Positions 1-8,298 of a DNA stretch of 43,993 nt are shown here, piece by piece. This stretch comes from Deltaproteobacteria bacterium (GTDB lineage: Bacteria; Desulfobacterota; DSM-4660; Desulfatiglandales; HGW-15). Each line of letters starts with the position of its first letter. The stretch's first letter is position 1. The position numbers were made by a program, and so were the translations under genes. The notes beneath the pieces were generated by a model. The model saw nothing but the letters and a program-made list of their open reading frames with translations. It made no database searches and was not told the origin of the DNA. The stretch is from positions 1 through 43,993 of the forward strand of contig JAFGGA010000038.1 in NCBI GenBank assembly GCA_016930835.1, in the 5' to 3' direction.

Positions 1-1
1 A

Positions 2-745
2 TTCTGCCGTGACCGTATTTTCGGGATTGGGTCCTCTGTGAGAAGATTTCTCAACAATTTTCAATCAGGGAGTTCGTGGTTTGAGGCGGGTCCTAAATCT
101 GCGGGGAATGGAGCACTCATGCGGATTGCTCCCATGTTCATTCCACACCTGAAAACAGCATCTCCTGACCTATGGGTGGACACGGCATTATCCGCCATGA
201 TCACCCATAATGACTCGGCCTCTATTGCCTCATGTGTTTCATTTGTCCATATGCTGTGGCAGCTTCTCAGAATGGAATCTCCTCCTGCACCCTATTGGTG
301 GCTGGAATCATTTGTGGATACGGCTAAGGAACTTGAAAAAGATAAGCATTATCGTCCACGAGGTGGGGTATATATGGATTTCGATGGACCTGTTTGGCGA
401 TTTGTCCATGAAAAAGACTCCGAAGCATTTGATAAGGGGATGTCTGCATTAGAAGCCTGCAACCTCTGGTATTCAGGTGCATATCTGCTGGAGACGGTTC
501 CCAGTGTGATTTTCATCCTGATGAAACATGGGAATAACCTGGAAGAGGCTTTGATCCGTGCAATCAATGACACCAAGGACAATGACACAATTGGGGCAAT
601 TGTAGGAGCGGCAGTAGGGGCATTGCATGGGAAGGGTGCAATACCGGAAAGATGGATCAAAAACCATTCCGGCAGAACATCTTTTTCAGATGATGGAAAA
701 ATTTTTGAATTATTGGCCAATGCCAAAAGACTGTGGGCACTCTAA
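2..745 (+). CDS. ADP-ribosylglycohydrolase family protein (5' end outside window)
   Basis: The frame is open from the first bases of the window, so only the C-terminal part is present. A GTG at 38 is the first in-frame start-like codon but is probably internal, because coding similarity to the family (FGIGSSVRRFL) continues upstream of it. The segment SAGNGALMRIAP (from about base 98) is the family's hallmark, followed by ITHNDSASIAS, where the family keeps a TH-x-D metal-site motif. Near the end KDNDTIGAIVGAAVGALHG matches the C-terminal D-x-D-T metal-binding motif. The family removes ADP-ribose from proteins or small molecules using two Mg ions; DraG of nitrogenase control is one member. 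Nothing nearby indicates the substrate. The gap to the next gene argues against an operon with it. Confidence 0.88.
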   Translation, partial: FCRDRIFGIGSSVRRFLNNFQSGSSWFEAGPKSAGNGALMRIAPMFIPHLKTASPDLWVDTALSAMITHNDSASIASCVSFVHMLWQLLRMESPPAPYWWLESFVDTAKELEKDKHYRPRGGVYMDFDGPVWRFVHEKDSEAFDKGMSALEACNLWYSGAYLLETVPSVIFILMKHGNNLEEALIRAINDTKDNDTIGAIVGAAVGALHGKGAIPERWIKNHSGRTSFSDDGKIFELLANAKRLWAL

Positions 746-1374
746 GATAAAGTGACCGGAACGGAGAACCGGCGAAGCGGAGATGGGGTGAAAAAAGCGG
801 TGACCCTATCACTTTCTCCGATTCCCCGATCCGGTATTATAGGGTAAAACGAGACATGGGCATGCGTCGGGGCAAAAACTCCTTGAAATCACTAAGGATT
901 TGCGTAAATATACAGGAGATCACCATCAGCATTCGCCGGATACACCAGCTCAAATTGATCCACCAACCGCATCATGGCACCTAGAAACTCTCACTGGGAA
1001 AGATGTTTTGCTCAAAACAGGAAAGACGGGAAAGGACTTATAAAAGGCTCGGAACAGTCACAGAGATTTTTGGGCGGAATGTGCCAATGGCAATGAGACA
1101 CTCATGGTCATAAATCAGACTCTCATTTCATCTGTCGAGGGCCTGTTCATCCATACGGCCTCCGGCCGTTTAAAAGGTTTTGGTATCTTACCCTTAAAAC
1201 GTCTCGGTTCTTTTTGGAATGCTTCCAAAAGGACCTGTGAACGATAATCAAAAACCTGTTTGTTCTGCCCGTAATGGACCTGTTCCGGTGTCATCCAAGC
1301 AATACCGGGATGACAATGCTCTTGGTTCTACCAGTTCAAGAAAGGCCGCCTGGATTTTCGAAATCCGGGTGCGT
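746..1374. other. Intergenic stretch without a recognisable gene
   Basis: About 630 bases separate the ADP-ribosylglycohydrolase stop from the likely start of the esterase gene. I see no tRNA, clear terminator or strong promoter. One frame (843-1043, +) is open and ends in a peptide of plausible composition but has no good start and no family I recognise. The frame of the following esterase is also open back to 1219, but that segment lacks a signal peptide or any family similarity. Confidence 0.5.
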
Positions 1375-1998
1375 ATGAAGATGAGATTGCGGAAGAATGT
1401 GGTTAAAATATTGATCCTCGGGGTGCTCCTGTGGACGGGGTCTGCGGCGGCGGAAACACGGATACTCTTCCTGGGGGATTCCATTACGGCCGGGTTGGGG
1501 GTTGAAAAGGAACAGGCCTATCCCCATCTGGTGGGAAAGGCTTTAAGGCTCAAGGGCTATGAGGATGTCACGATCATCAATGCCGGCATTAGCGGCTCCA
1601 CCACTGCAAGCGCCCTATCCCGTCTCCAGTGGCACACGCGCATGAGGCCGGATATCCTGGTGCTCGCCCTGGGCGCCAATGACGGGTTGCGCGGTCTCTC
1701 GACCCGGGAAATGAAGACCAACCTGGATGCGACCATTCAGTACGCCCTTGATCAGGGAATCAAGGTCATCCTGGCCGGGATGGAGCTGCCGCCCAATTAC
1801 GGAGCCGAATTTGCCAGGGCCTTCCGTGCGGTTTTTAAGGACCTCGCCCAAAAGCATCCGATCGGTTTCATGCCCTTTCTTTTAAAGGATGTGGGGGGTG
1901 TGGCCAGGTTGAATCAACCGGATGGAATACACCCCAATCCGGACGGGCATGAGATCATCGCCCGGAATATCTTGACCCACATCCTGGAGAACCTATGA
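1375..1998 (+). CDS. tesA: SGNH/GDSL arylesterase-lysophospholipase, TesA-like, exported
   Basis: The 207-residue product starts with a signal peptide (basic MKMRLRKN, hydrophobic core at residues 9-22, Ala-rich cleavage region near 24-26), so ATG 1375 is preferred over the upstream open frame from 1219. Block I reads LGDSITAG with catalytic Ser36, block III is GAND, and block V is DGIHPNPDGH carrying the catalytic Asp and His. This is the standard TesA layout and length for a periplasmic esterase, thioesterase or lysophospholipase. Its stop overlaps the start of the ABC ATPase gene by four bases (ATGA), and the same tesA-ybbA-ybbP order is known in many proteobacteria. The physiological substrate is not shown by the sequence. 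Confidence 0.9.
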   Translation: MKMRLRKNVVKILILGVLLWTGSAAAETRILFLGDSITAGLGVEKEQAYPHLVGKALRLKGYEDVTIINAGISGSTTASALSRLQWHTRMRPDILVLALGANDGLRGLSTREMKTNLDATIQYALDQGIKVILAGMELPPNYGAEFARAFRAVFKDLAQKHPIGFMPFLLKDVGGVARLNQPDGIHPNPDGHEIIARNILTHILENL

Positions 1999-2657
1999 TC
2001 CTCAAGGTCGATAATATCTACAAATCCTTTGCCCAGGCCGAGTCCGGTCTCCTGGAGATCCTAAAAGGCGTCAGCTTTAAGATGGAGCAAGGGGAGACCC
2101 TGGCCATCGCCGGCCAATCGGGAAGCGGGAAAACCACCCTTTTATCCCTTCTCGCGGGATTGGACAGCCCGGATTCCGGTTCGGTCATACTGGATGGTGA
2201 AGACCTGAACCGATTGAATGAAGACCGGCTCGCCAAGTTCCGGGCCTCCAAGATCGGTATGATCTTCCAGCAGTTTCATCTCATGCCCCATCTCACCGCC
2301 GCGGAGAACATCAGCCTGCCCCTGGAGATCCTGAAGTCCAGGGATATAGAGGAACGAACCAGCGAGGCATTAAAACAGGTCGGCCTGGAGAACAGGCGGC
2401 ATCACCTTCCCGGGCATCTGAGCGGCGGCGAGTGTCAACGGGTGGCCATTGCCAGGGCCTTGGTGGTGAAGCCCGCTATCCTGCTCGCGGATGAACTGAC
2501 CGGTAATCTGGATAGCCGGACCGGCAATCAGGTGGCGGATCTGTTGTTTGACCTGGTTGATTCCATCCACATGACCCTGATCCTGGTCTCCCATAATCTT
2601 GAACTGGCCGGCCGGTGCCAGCGGCAGTCGCGATTGGCGGACGGGAAGCTGCAATGA
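1995..2657 (+). CDS. ybbA: ABC transporter ATP-binding protein, YbbA/LolD type
   Basis: The product has 220 residues. Walker A is GQSGSGKT (residues 40-47), the signature is LSGGECQRVAIARAL, and Walker B is ILLADELTGNLD followed by the switch histidine in LVSHN. This is the MacB/LolD-type ATPase that powers FtsX-type permeases rather than solute import. It overlaps by four bases both with the esterase gene before it and with the permease gene after it, so the three are translationally coupled. In E. coli the equivalent YbbA-YbbP pair sits beside TesA; its exact role is unresolved, and release or transport of a lipid-like or hydrophobic compound is a common suggestion. Confidence 0.92.
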   Translation: MILKVDNIYKSFAQAESGLLEILKGVSFKMEQGETLAIAGQSGSGKTTLLSLLAGLDSPDSGSVILDGEDLNRLNEDRLAKFRASKIGMIFQQFHLMPHLTAAENISLPLEILKSRDIEERTSEALKQVGLENRRHHLPGHLSGGECQRVAIARALVVKPAILLADELTGNLDSRTGNQVADLLFDLVDSIHMTLILVSHNLELAGRCQRQSRLADGKLQ

Positions 2658-5221
2658 GCATCTGGTTGCGATTGGCGGTCAAGGAGATCACCAACAACAG
2701 GCGATTCAGCCTGCTGTTTATCATCAATCTGGCCATCGGGTTGATGGGTTTTATCGCCCTGAATTCATTCAACCACTCCCTCCACGCCTATCTGGAAGAC
2801 AACCTGAAAAAGATCCTGACCGCTGATTTTCTGGTCTCCTCAAACCGGCCCTTCAGCCCGGAAGCGAACGCCGTTCTGGATGAGATAACAGGGGAATCCA
2901 AAACAGAATCCCGCCAGATTTCCTTTTTATCCATGGCGGCAGGACCCGCCTATTCCCGGCTGGCCCGGATTGCGGCCATGGATGTCAACTACCCCCTGTA
3001 CGGCAGGATCATGCTCCAGGGCGACCGGAGAGGCGGGCCGGATTCCATTCAGGCCCATCTCATGGACAAGCCGGGGGTCTGGATGTCCGTGAACACGGCC
3101 GCGTCCCTGGGGGTTCAAAAGGGGGATACCATTCAATTGGGGCAAAAGACCTTTTATGTGGCCGATCTCATACAGGAAGATCCGGAGAGCGCGATCAGCA
3201 ATTTCGAGATAGCCCCCCTCCTCTATATCGGCCTGGATCAACTTGAGGGGACCCAACTGATCCGGTTTGGGAGCCACGTGGACTATACGATCTTTTATGG
3301 TTTTCCCGCGGGGACCGATATCCAGGCCATTATCCAGGATCTGAAAAAGGCCATGGCCGGGCGGCCCGATCTGTTCTTCACCGTTGAAGTGATCGACCAG
3401 GACCGGGTGAGCCAACGGGTCGGGAGGGCCGTCAACTATTTTACGGGATATATGGGTTTGATCGGGTTGGTGGCCCTTTTTCTATCCGGTATCGGGGCCG
3501 GTTATCTTTTTCGCGGTTACCTGGAGAAGAATCTCAAACAGATCGCCATCTTAATGAGCCTGGGGGCCAACCGGGTCGAGGCCTATATCATGTTTTTCTC
3601 TCAGGTGATCCTGCTGGGGATCATCGCGTCCATCAGCGCATCTGTTCTGTCTTTTTTGGTCCTGCCGGTTTTCCCCAGGATCTTCCATGGCTTGCTGCCT
3701 CCCGACCTCACGGTTCAGGCCGATATCTACAGCCTTTCCCTGGCCTTGCTGCTCGGGGCGTTGGGGAGCGTGATGTTCTGCCTTCCGGCCGTCATCAGGA
3801 TCCATCAGCTCAAGCCCCTCCACATTTTAAAGGGATATGGTCCTGCCAAGGCGAGATCGCGGCGGATGCTCTACCTGCGGGCGGCGGCCTTTTTACCAGC
3901 CATTTTGGGTTTTTGGATCTTAACCGTGGACCAGGTGAACGCGGTGGGCAAGGGGACCCTGTTTCTGGCGGGGTTCTTGTGCGCCGCGCTCGTCCTGGGC
4001 CTGGCCGGCTGGCTGCTGATGAAAGGCAGCCGCGTACTTTCCCATACCCCGCGGATCGTGTGGAAGATCTCCTTGAGGAATATCCATCGGAACAGGGTCA
4101 CATCGGTATCCTGTTTTCTCACCATCGCGTTGGGGACCTACCTGCTCACCCTCGGACCCCAGCTCAAGAGCGGGCTTGAGCAAGAGGTCAACCGGCCGAA
4201 GGGGTTGATGATCCCCGGTTTCTTTCTGATCGATATCCAGCCGGAACAGGTGGAGCCTTTGCGGGCCTTTCTGGAGGATAAAGGCCATCCATTGGCCAAT
4301 GTGTCACCCTTTATCTCTGGTGAGATCAAGAAAGTCAACGGAGAGGATCTGGCGCAATGGGTTGATCAAATGGAAGAAGGGCGGGGACCAAGGCGGGCGA
4401 ATCGTGAATTCAACTTTTCCTACAGGGCGGATCTGAGCAGCTCCGAGCGAATGATTCAAGGGAGGCCCTTGAGCCATCAACCCTATGACTTCGCCGCGGG
4501 CGAACCCGCTGAGATATCCCTGGCGGAGAGTTTCGCGGACCGTTACGGGTTGGGTATCCATGATGTACTGGAATTCGATATCCAGGGCATTCCCATCCTC
4601 GGGAAGGTGGTGAACATCCGTGAAGTGCGATGGAACAGCTTTCAGCCCAATTTCTTTATCCTGTTTCAACTGGGGGTCTTGGAAGACGCGCCCAAGACCT
4701 TTTTGGCCTCCATTCCTCAAATGCCGGAGGCGGAAAAACTCTCCTTGCAAAATGCCGTGGTCGCGGAATTTCCCAACATATCCATGATCGATGTGAGCCG
4801 GATGGTGGAAAACATACTCACCATCACGGACCGCATCTCCTTTTCCATGAAATTCATGGCCTATCTATCCATTTTCGCCGGGTTGATCGTGATATTTTCC
4901 ATTGCCCGGCAAGAAACCCAAAGCCGCTTGTGGGAAATCAACCTGCTCAAGGTCCTGGGCGCGGGATTTCGGGATGTCCGGTCCATCATCCTACTGGAGT
5001 TCAGCATCCTGGGTTTTATGGCCGCATTCACGGCCGTGATACTCAGCATCATCTCATCCTATATCATATCCTTTTATTACTTTGACAGGCTGTGGTCCTT
5101 CAGGGTCGACCATAATCTCTTCAGCATATTGGCCGTCACGGCGGTTTGCGCCTTGACCGCTTTCACCGCGGCCGGGAAGATCATCAGGCAAAAGCCCCTA
5201 TCCATCCTTCAGGCGGTCTGA
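2654..5221 (+). CDS. ybbP: FtsX-like ABC transporter permease, YbbP type
   Basis: The start at ATG 2654 (MSIWLRLAVKEI) overlaps the ATPase stop by four bases; the frame is open further upstream only because of that overlap. The 855-residue protein has an N-terminal membrane segment (about residues 15-35), a large extracytoplasmic domain, a three-to-four-helix FtsX block in the middle (about 270-400), further helices, a second periplasmic domain and a second FtsX block at the C-terminus (about 735-855). This double-FtsX arrangement and length fit YbbP. It forms the membrane half of the transporter with the preceding ATPase. No unusual truncation is seen. Confidence 0.9.
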   Translation: MSIWLRLAVKEITNNRRFSLLFIINLAIGLMGFIALNSFNHSLHAYLEDNLKKILTADFLVSSNRPFSPEANAVLDEITGESKTESRQISFLSMAAGPAYSRLARIAAMDVNYPLYGRIMLQGDRRGGPDSIQAHLMDKPGVWMSVNTAASLGVQKGDTIQLGQKTFYVADLIQEDPESAISNFEIAPLLYIGLDQLEGTQLIRFGSHVDYTIFYGFPAGTDIQAIIQDLKKAMAGRPDLFFTVEVIDQDRVSQRVGRAVNYFTGYMGLIGLVALFLSGIGAGYLFRGYLEKNLKQIAILMSLGANRVEAYIMFFSQVILLGIIASISASVLSFLVLPVFPRIFHGLLPPDLTVQADIYSLSLALLLGALGSVMFCLPAVIRIHQLKPLHILKGYGPAKARSRRMLYLRAAAFLPAILGFWILTVDQVNAVGKGTLFLAGFLCAALVLGLAGWLLMKGSRVLSHTPRIVWKISLRNIHRNRVTSVSCFLTIALGTYLLTLGPQLKSGLEQEVNRPKGLMIPGFFLIDIQPEQVEPLRAFLEDKGHPLANVSPFISGEIKKVNGEDLAQWVDQMEEGRGPRRANREFNFSYRADLSSSERMIQGRPLSHQPYDFAAGEPAEISLAESFADRYGLGIHDVLEFDIQGIPILGKVVNIREVRWNSFQPNFFILFQLGVLEDAPKTFLASIPQMPEAEKLSLQNAVVAEFPNISMIDVSRMVENILTITDRISFSMKFMAYLSIFAGLIVIFSIARQETQSRLWEINLLKVLGAGFRDVRSIILLEFSILGFMAAFTAVILSIISSYIISFYYFDRLWSFRVDHNLFSILAVTAVCALTAFTAAGKIIRQKPLSILQAV

Positions 5222-5370
5222 TTGGGCGGGTCCATTTTTGTCTTCAAGTCCCGTGTCCCCGGCGGGCTTCACGAGAGACATCTCTTTTCACTTGACTTAT
5301 AATCCTTTTTTATGTTCAATGTTGTCAATTTTGCATTCCAATCATTAGTTTTTTTCCCAGAGGTTAAACA

Positions 5371-6414
5371 ATGAAAAGCATGCTCCACGCGGCAAAAAAA
5401 ATCTGGAATCGACCATGCATAGCCATTGATCTCGGAACCGCCAATACCCGAGTCTTTTGTTCTGAAAATGGTCAAATCAGAGAAAAACCATCCTTCATCC
5501 GTCATGCGGACGAAAACGGGGTTAAGGCTGCCTCGGATGATTATTTATCCTATCTGAACAGTAAGCTTTTCCTGACACCGCTTAGAGGTGGGGTTATCGT
5601 CGATATCAAAAACGCCGTCAAACTCCTGAGACCCTTATTGAAGGAAACTCGAAAAGGTTTACGGCATCCCATATCCCTGGCTTCAGCACCGACGGACACA
5701 TCCGATAGGGAGCGTGAACTTCTCGCCAGGGCTGTATTAGACGCCGGGGCATCCTACGTGGCCATTCTGCCGGAGGTTTGGTCGGCGGCAATCGGGGCCG
5801 GAATGGATGTTGATTCACCACACGCTCAGGTATTGATCGATATCGGCGAAGGCGTTACCGATCTGGCAATCATCCGTGATGGTCGTCTCATCCATGCCTC
5901 GGCGGTCAGGACCGCGTGTGGTGATCTCCAAAAGGCCGTGAGATCGGCGATCGTGTCGAGACACAAGGTCTGCATCTATCCTGCTGAAGCGGAACGATTA
6001 ACCCATGCGATTTCTTCATTCAACCAAGGGCGGACAATTAACCCCAGGTGGATAACCGTTCAAGGGAATGATGTCTTCAACGGGTATGAGACCACGATCA
6101 AGATAAACGAAGAAGATATCATCAGAGCCATGGAGCCCATAATCAATAAAATCATCACCATGATCGAGATCAGTCTAAAAAAACTCTCCAAGCCCATCTA
6201 CGGTGAAATATCCAAATCCGGCATCTGCCTGTCAGGCGGAGGTGCCTTCATTTCGGGAATTGATAGACTCATCGCATTGAAAACCAATCTCCATGTTAGA
6301 ACAGCCCCGGATGCAATCCACTCCGTGATTAAAGGTCATATTGAGACATTAAATCTTTTACAGGGGCATAAAAATTGGTGGCAGGATATTGTCTGGCCAA
6401 GGTTATCGTCATAA
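5371..6414 (+). CDS. Divergent MreB-like actin homologue
   Basis: The 347-residue protein carries the actin/Hsp70 ATPase fold signatures: phosphate-1 motif IDLGTANTRVF (residues 19-29), phosphate-2 motif LIDIGEGVTDLAII, and adenosine motif GICLSGGGAFISGIDRLI. The segment PLRGGVIVDIKNA aligns with the MreB signature P-x-x-x-GVI-x-D. The start follows an AGAGG ribosome-binding site. It differs from a normal cell-shape MreB in that no mreC, mreD or pbp2 is adjacent and the sequence is visibly diverged (for example GEGVTD where MreB usually has GGGTT/S-E/D). It may be a second MreB paralogue or an MreB-like protein with another job. The next gene, a lipase, follows after 57 bases on the same strand. 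Confidence 0.82.
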   Translation: MKSMLHAAKKIWNRPCIAIDLGTANTRVFCSENGQIREKPSFIRHADENGVKAASDDYLSYLNSKLFLTPLRGGVIVDIKNAVKLLRPLLKETRKGLRHPISLASAPTDTSDRERELLARAVLDAGASYVAILPEVWSAAIGAGMDVDSPHAQVLIDIGEGVTDLAIIRDGRLIHASAVRTACGDLQKAVRSAIVSRHKVCIYPAEAERLTHAISSFNQGRTINPRWITVQGNDVFNGYETTIKINEEDIIRAMEPIINKIITMIEISLKKLSKPIYGEISKSGICLSGGGAFISGIDRLIALKTNLHVRTAPDAIHSVIKGHIETLNLLQGHKNWWQDIVWPRLSS

Positions 6415-6471
6415 AGACGAGGGGATCGGTCTTTATGAAAAGCTCAAGGTGATTCATAAAAAAGGAGATCC

Positions 6472-7782
6472 ATGATGGCATTACCATATCCGGTCATCGT
6501 CGTACCCGGGATTACCGCGACCTATCTGCAGGATGAATATCCCCTCCCACCTGATGATATCTGGAAAGTCATCACAAAACAATACGATCGCATGGTGCTT
6601 CATCCCAACGATCTGCGTTACGAATTACAGGAGCCGGCTCGTATCGTACCGGGCCAGATCTTTGAGATCGCCTATAAAGAATTGATTGAAGAACTCCGCT
6701 ATAACCTCGCATCCAGGGAAGATGAGCCGGTGCCCGTCTACCCGTTTGCCTATGATTGGCGTATGCCTCTCGATATCATTGAGCGGAAACTGGCGGATTT
6801 TGTCATGGAGGTTATTGAACGAACCAAACTGTTGAAGCACTACCATCGTGATCAATATCATGACAACCCCAAGGTCAATCTCGTCGGGCATTCCATGGGA
6901 GGATTGGTCATCACCGGGTACCTGGAGCGTGAAGGAAGCAAGGCGCCTGTTCATAAAGTGGTTACCCTGGCCACACCGTTTCAAGGGTCTTTTGAGGCCG
7001 TTATCAAAGTGGCTACAGGAACGGCCGATCTCGGCACGGCGACCTCCAGCTCGCGGGAGCGTGAATCCGCCCGCCTGACCCCAGCGCTCTACCACCTCAT
7101 TCCCAATTTTACCAACGGCATCAAAGTCAGCGGCCCGACACTGCCCAGTACGCTTTTTGATCATAAAGCATGGCAACCGAGCGTCATTGCGTCGATCGCC
7201 GAATATATCAGGAAAAAAGGATTGCCTTCTCCAAAAAACAAGACCGAGGAAGCCCGCGAGCTCTTTATATTCCTGTTGAATCAGGCCAAGGCCCATCGCG
7301 ATCGAATCGATGGGTTTTCATTGACCAGGGCAAAAATGAACGCGCGGGACTGGCTTGCGGTGGTCGGGGTGGGCGCCAAGACCCGCGTCAGGCTGCGAAT
7401 CGTGAAACGAGGCAACCGGCCGGATTTCGATCTGAGCGGCGAGGATCGCATGGACGATTGGACGGAGAAAGATCCGCGACAAAAGCGCCTGACCGGTGAT
7501 GGCACCGTGCCTTATGAAGGGGCCGTTCCGAAATTTCTGGCTGAAAACAATCTGGTTTTGGTCACACCGGATGACTATGGTTACTGGGAGCTTCAGGATC
7601 GCGGCCTCACCATGGCCGCGGGATTTCATGGGATATTGCCCAACATGAATATGCTTCATCGTTTGATCGTGAGGTTCTTTACGGGCCGGCCCGATAAACG
7701 AAAAAATACCTGGGGTCGCCCGGCACCCGGTGTCGGGGAAAAAGAATGGACGCCGCCGCTCGCCATAGACCCAAAAACGTAG
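6472..7782 (+). CDS. Alpha/beta-hydrolase, LCAT-like lipase/acyltransferase
   Basis: The 436-residue protein opens with PVIVVPGI, the oxyanion-side strand of LCAT-type hydrolases. The nucleophile elbow is VGHSMGGLV with Ser141, the likely acid is the Asp in LTGDGTVPYEG, and the likely His is in GFHGIL near residue 385. The segment YPFAYDWR is also typical of the lecithin:cholesterol acyltransferase family. No signal peptide is seen, so the enzyme appears cytoplasmic. A strong AAAGGAGAT site precedes two consecutive ATG codons (6472 and 6475); either could be used. The natural ester substrate cannot be told from the sequence. It may be co-transcribed with the MreB-like gene upstream. Confidence 0.85.
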   Translation: MMALPYPVIVVPGITATYLQDEYPLPPDDIWKVITKQYDRMVLHPNDLRYELQEPARIVPGQIFEIAYKELIEELRYNLASREDEPVPVYPFAYDWRMPLDIIERKLADFVMEVIERTKLLKHYHRDQYHDNPKVNLVGHSMGGLVITGYLEREGSKAPVHKVVTLATPFQGSFEAVIKVATGTADLGTATSSSRERESARLTPALYHLIPNFTNGIKVSGPTLPSTLFDHKAWQPSVIASIAEYIRKKGLPSPKNKTEEARELFIFLLNQAKAHRDRIDGFSLTRAKMNARDWLAVVGVGAKTRVRLRIVKRGNRPDFDLSGEDRMDDWTEKDPRQKRLTGDGTVPYEGAVPKFLAENNLVLVTPDDYGYWELQDRGLTMAAGFHGILPNMNMLHRLIVRFFTGRPDKRKNTWGRPAPGVGEKEWTPPLAIDPKT

Positions 7783-7820
7783 GAATCGATTCAATTCGAC
7801 CTTTTCATTAGGTATTAACT

Positions 7821-7899
7821 GTCTCATAATTGTCCACACATCCGCCATTCCGGCGAAGGCCGGAATCTAGTGGTTTTTCAGCATGATGAACTGTGAGAC
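7821..7899. repeat. Short inverted-repeat element downstream of lipase gene
   Basis: The ends read GTCTCATAATTGT and, on the opposite strand, GTCTCACAGTTCA, forming imperfect terminal inverted repeats. The centre is a strong hairpin CATTCCGGCGAAGGCCGGAAT (first 20 bases from 7850). The core resembles the core of the larger MITE-like repeats at 13.4 and 31.3 kb. It may also act as a transcription end for the lipase gene. Confidence 0.5.
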
Positions 7900-8058
7900 G
7901 ATTAATAGGTTACTGTTTTTCGATAACGTTCATAAGGGGTTTCATCTCGGGTTTCTCCTTGTCGATTGAGAAAGAGATCCCCCCTGAAAACCCTTTCTGG
8001 ACAGCCGTTTTCAGATCCGTTAATCCAAAAATACGTCATAGAAGAAGGAGGAAATAAC

Positions 8059-8241
8059 ATGGCAAATGAGATAGATGATAAAGAAATATTGACCATTGAG
8101 GAGGCGGCCGAATATCTATCATTGGGAAAGCGAAGTATCTATAAGCTTATCAAGGAAAAAAAGATCCCCTTTAAAAAGATCCTCAACAAGTTCCGCTTCG
8201 TTAGAAAGGATCTGAAAGATTGGGTGAGTGATAATAAGTAG
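8059..8241 (+). CDS. Small helix-turn-helix (MerR/excisionase-type) DNA-binding protein
   Basis: This 60-residue protein has the compact helix-turn-helix of the excisionase/DUF helix-turn-helix family: LTIEEAAEYLSLGKRSIYKL, then a wing with IPFKKILNKFRF and a terminal RKDLKDWV. The ATG at 8059 is chosen because it follows GAAGGAGGAAATAAC, a very good ribosome-binding site; the frame is open upstream to 7966. No integrase or phage gene lies nearby, so an excisionase role is unlikely. It ends 57 bases before the large cytochrome gene on the same strand and may regulate it or the gene for itself; that is inference from position only. Confidence 0.85.
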   Translation: MANEIDDKEILTIEEAAEYLSLGKRSIYKLIKEKKIPFKKILNKFRFVRKDLKDWVSDNK

Positions 8242-8298
8242 CCGGATTGTTTTTTAAAGAAAAAGGGTTTTCCGTAACCTGAAAGGTGAAAAAAGGTC

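Noticed and set aside
843-1043. Open + frame ending in a plausible peptide (TPAQIDPPTASWHLETLTGK and on to a stop)
   Set aside because: It has no good start codon or ribosome-binding site and I recognise no family; at most it is a gene remnant.
8059-8241. Excisionase-like helix-turn-helix protein as a sign of a prophage or integrative element
   Set aside because: No integrase, attachment-site repeat, tRNA or phage gene is nearby, and such small proteins are often ordinary regulators.
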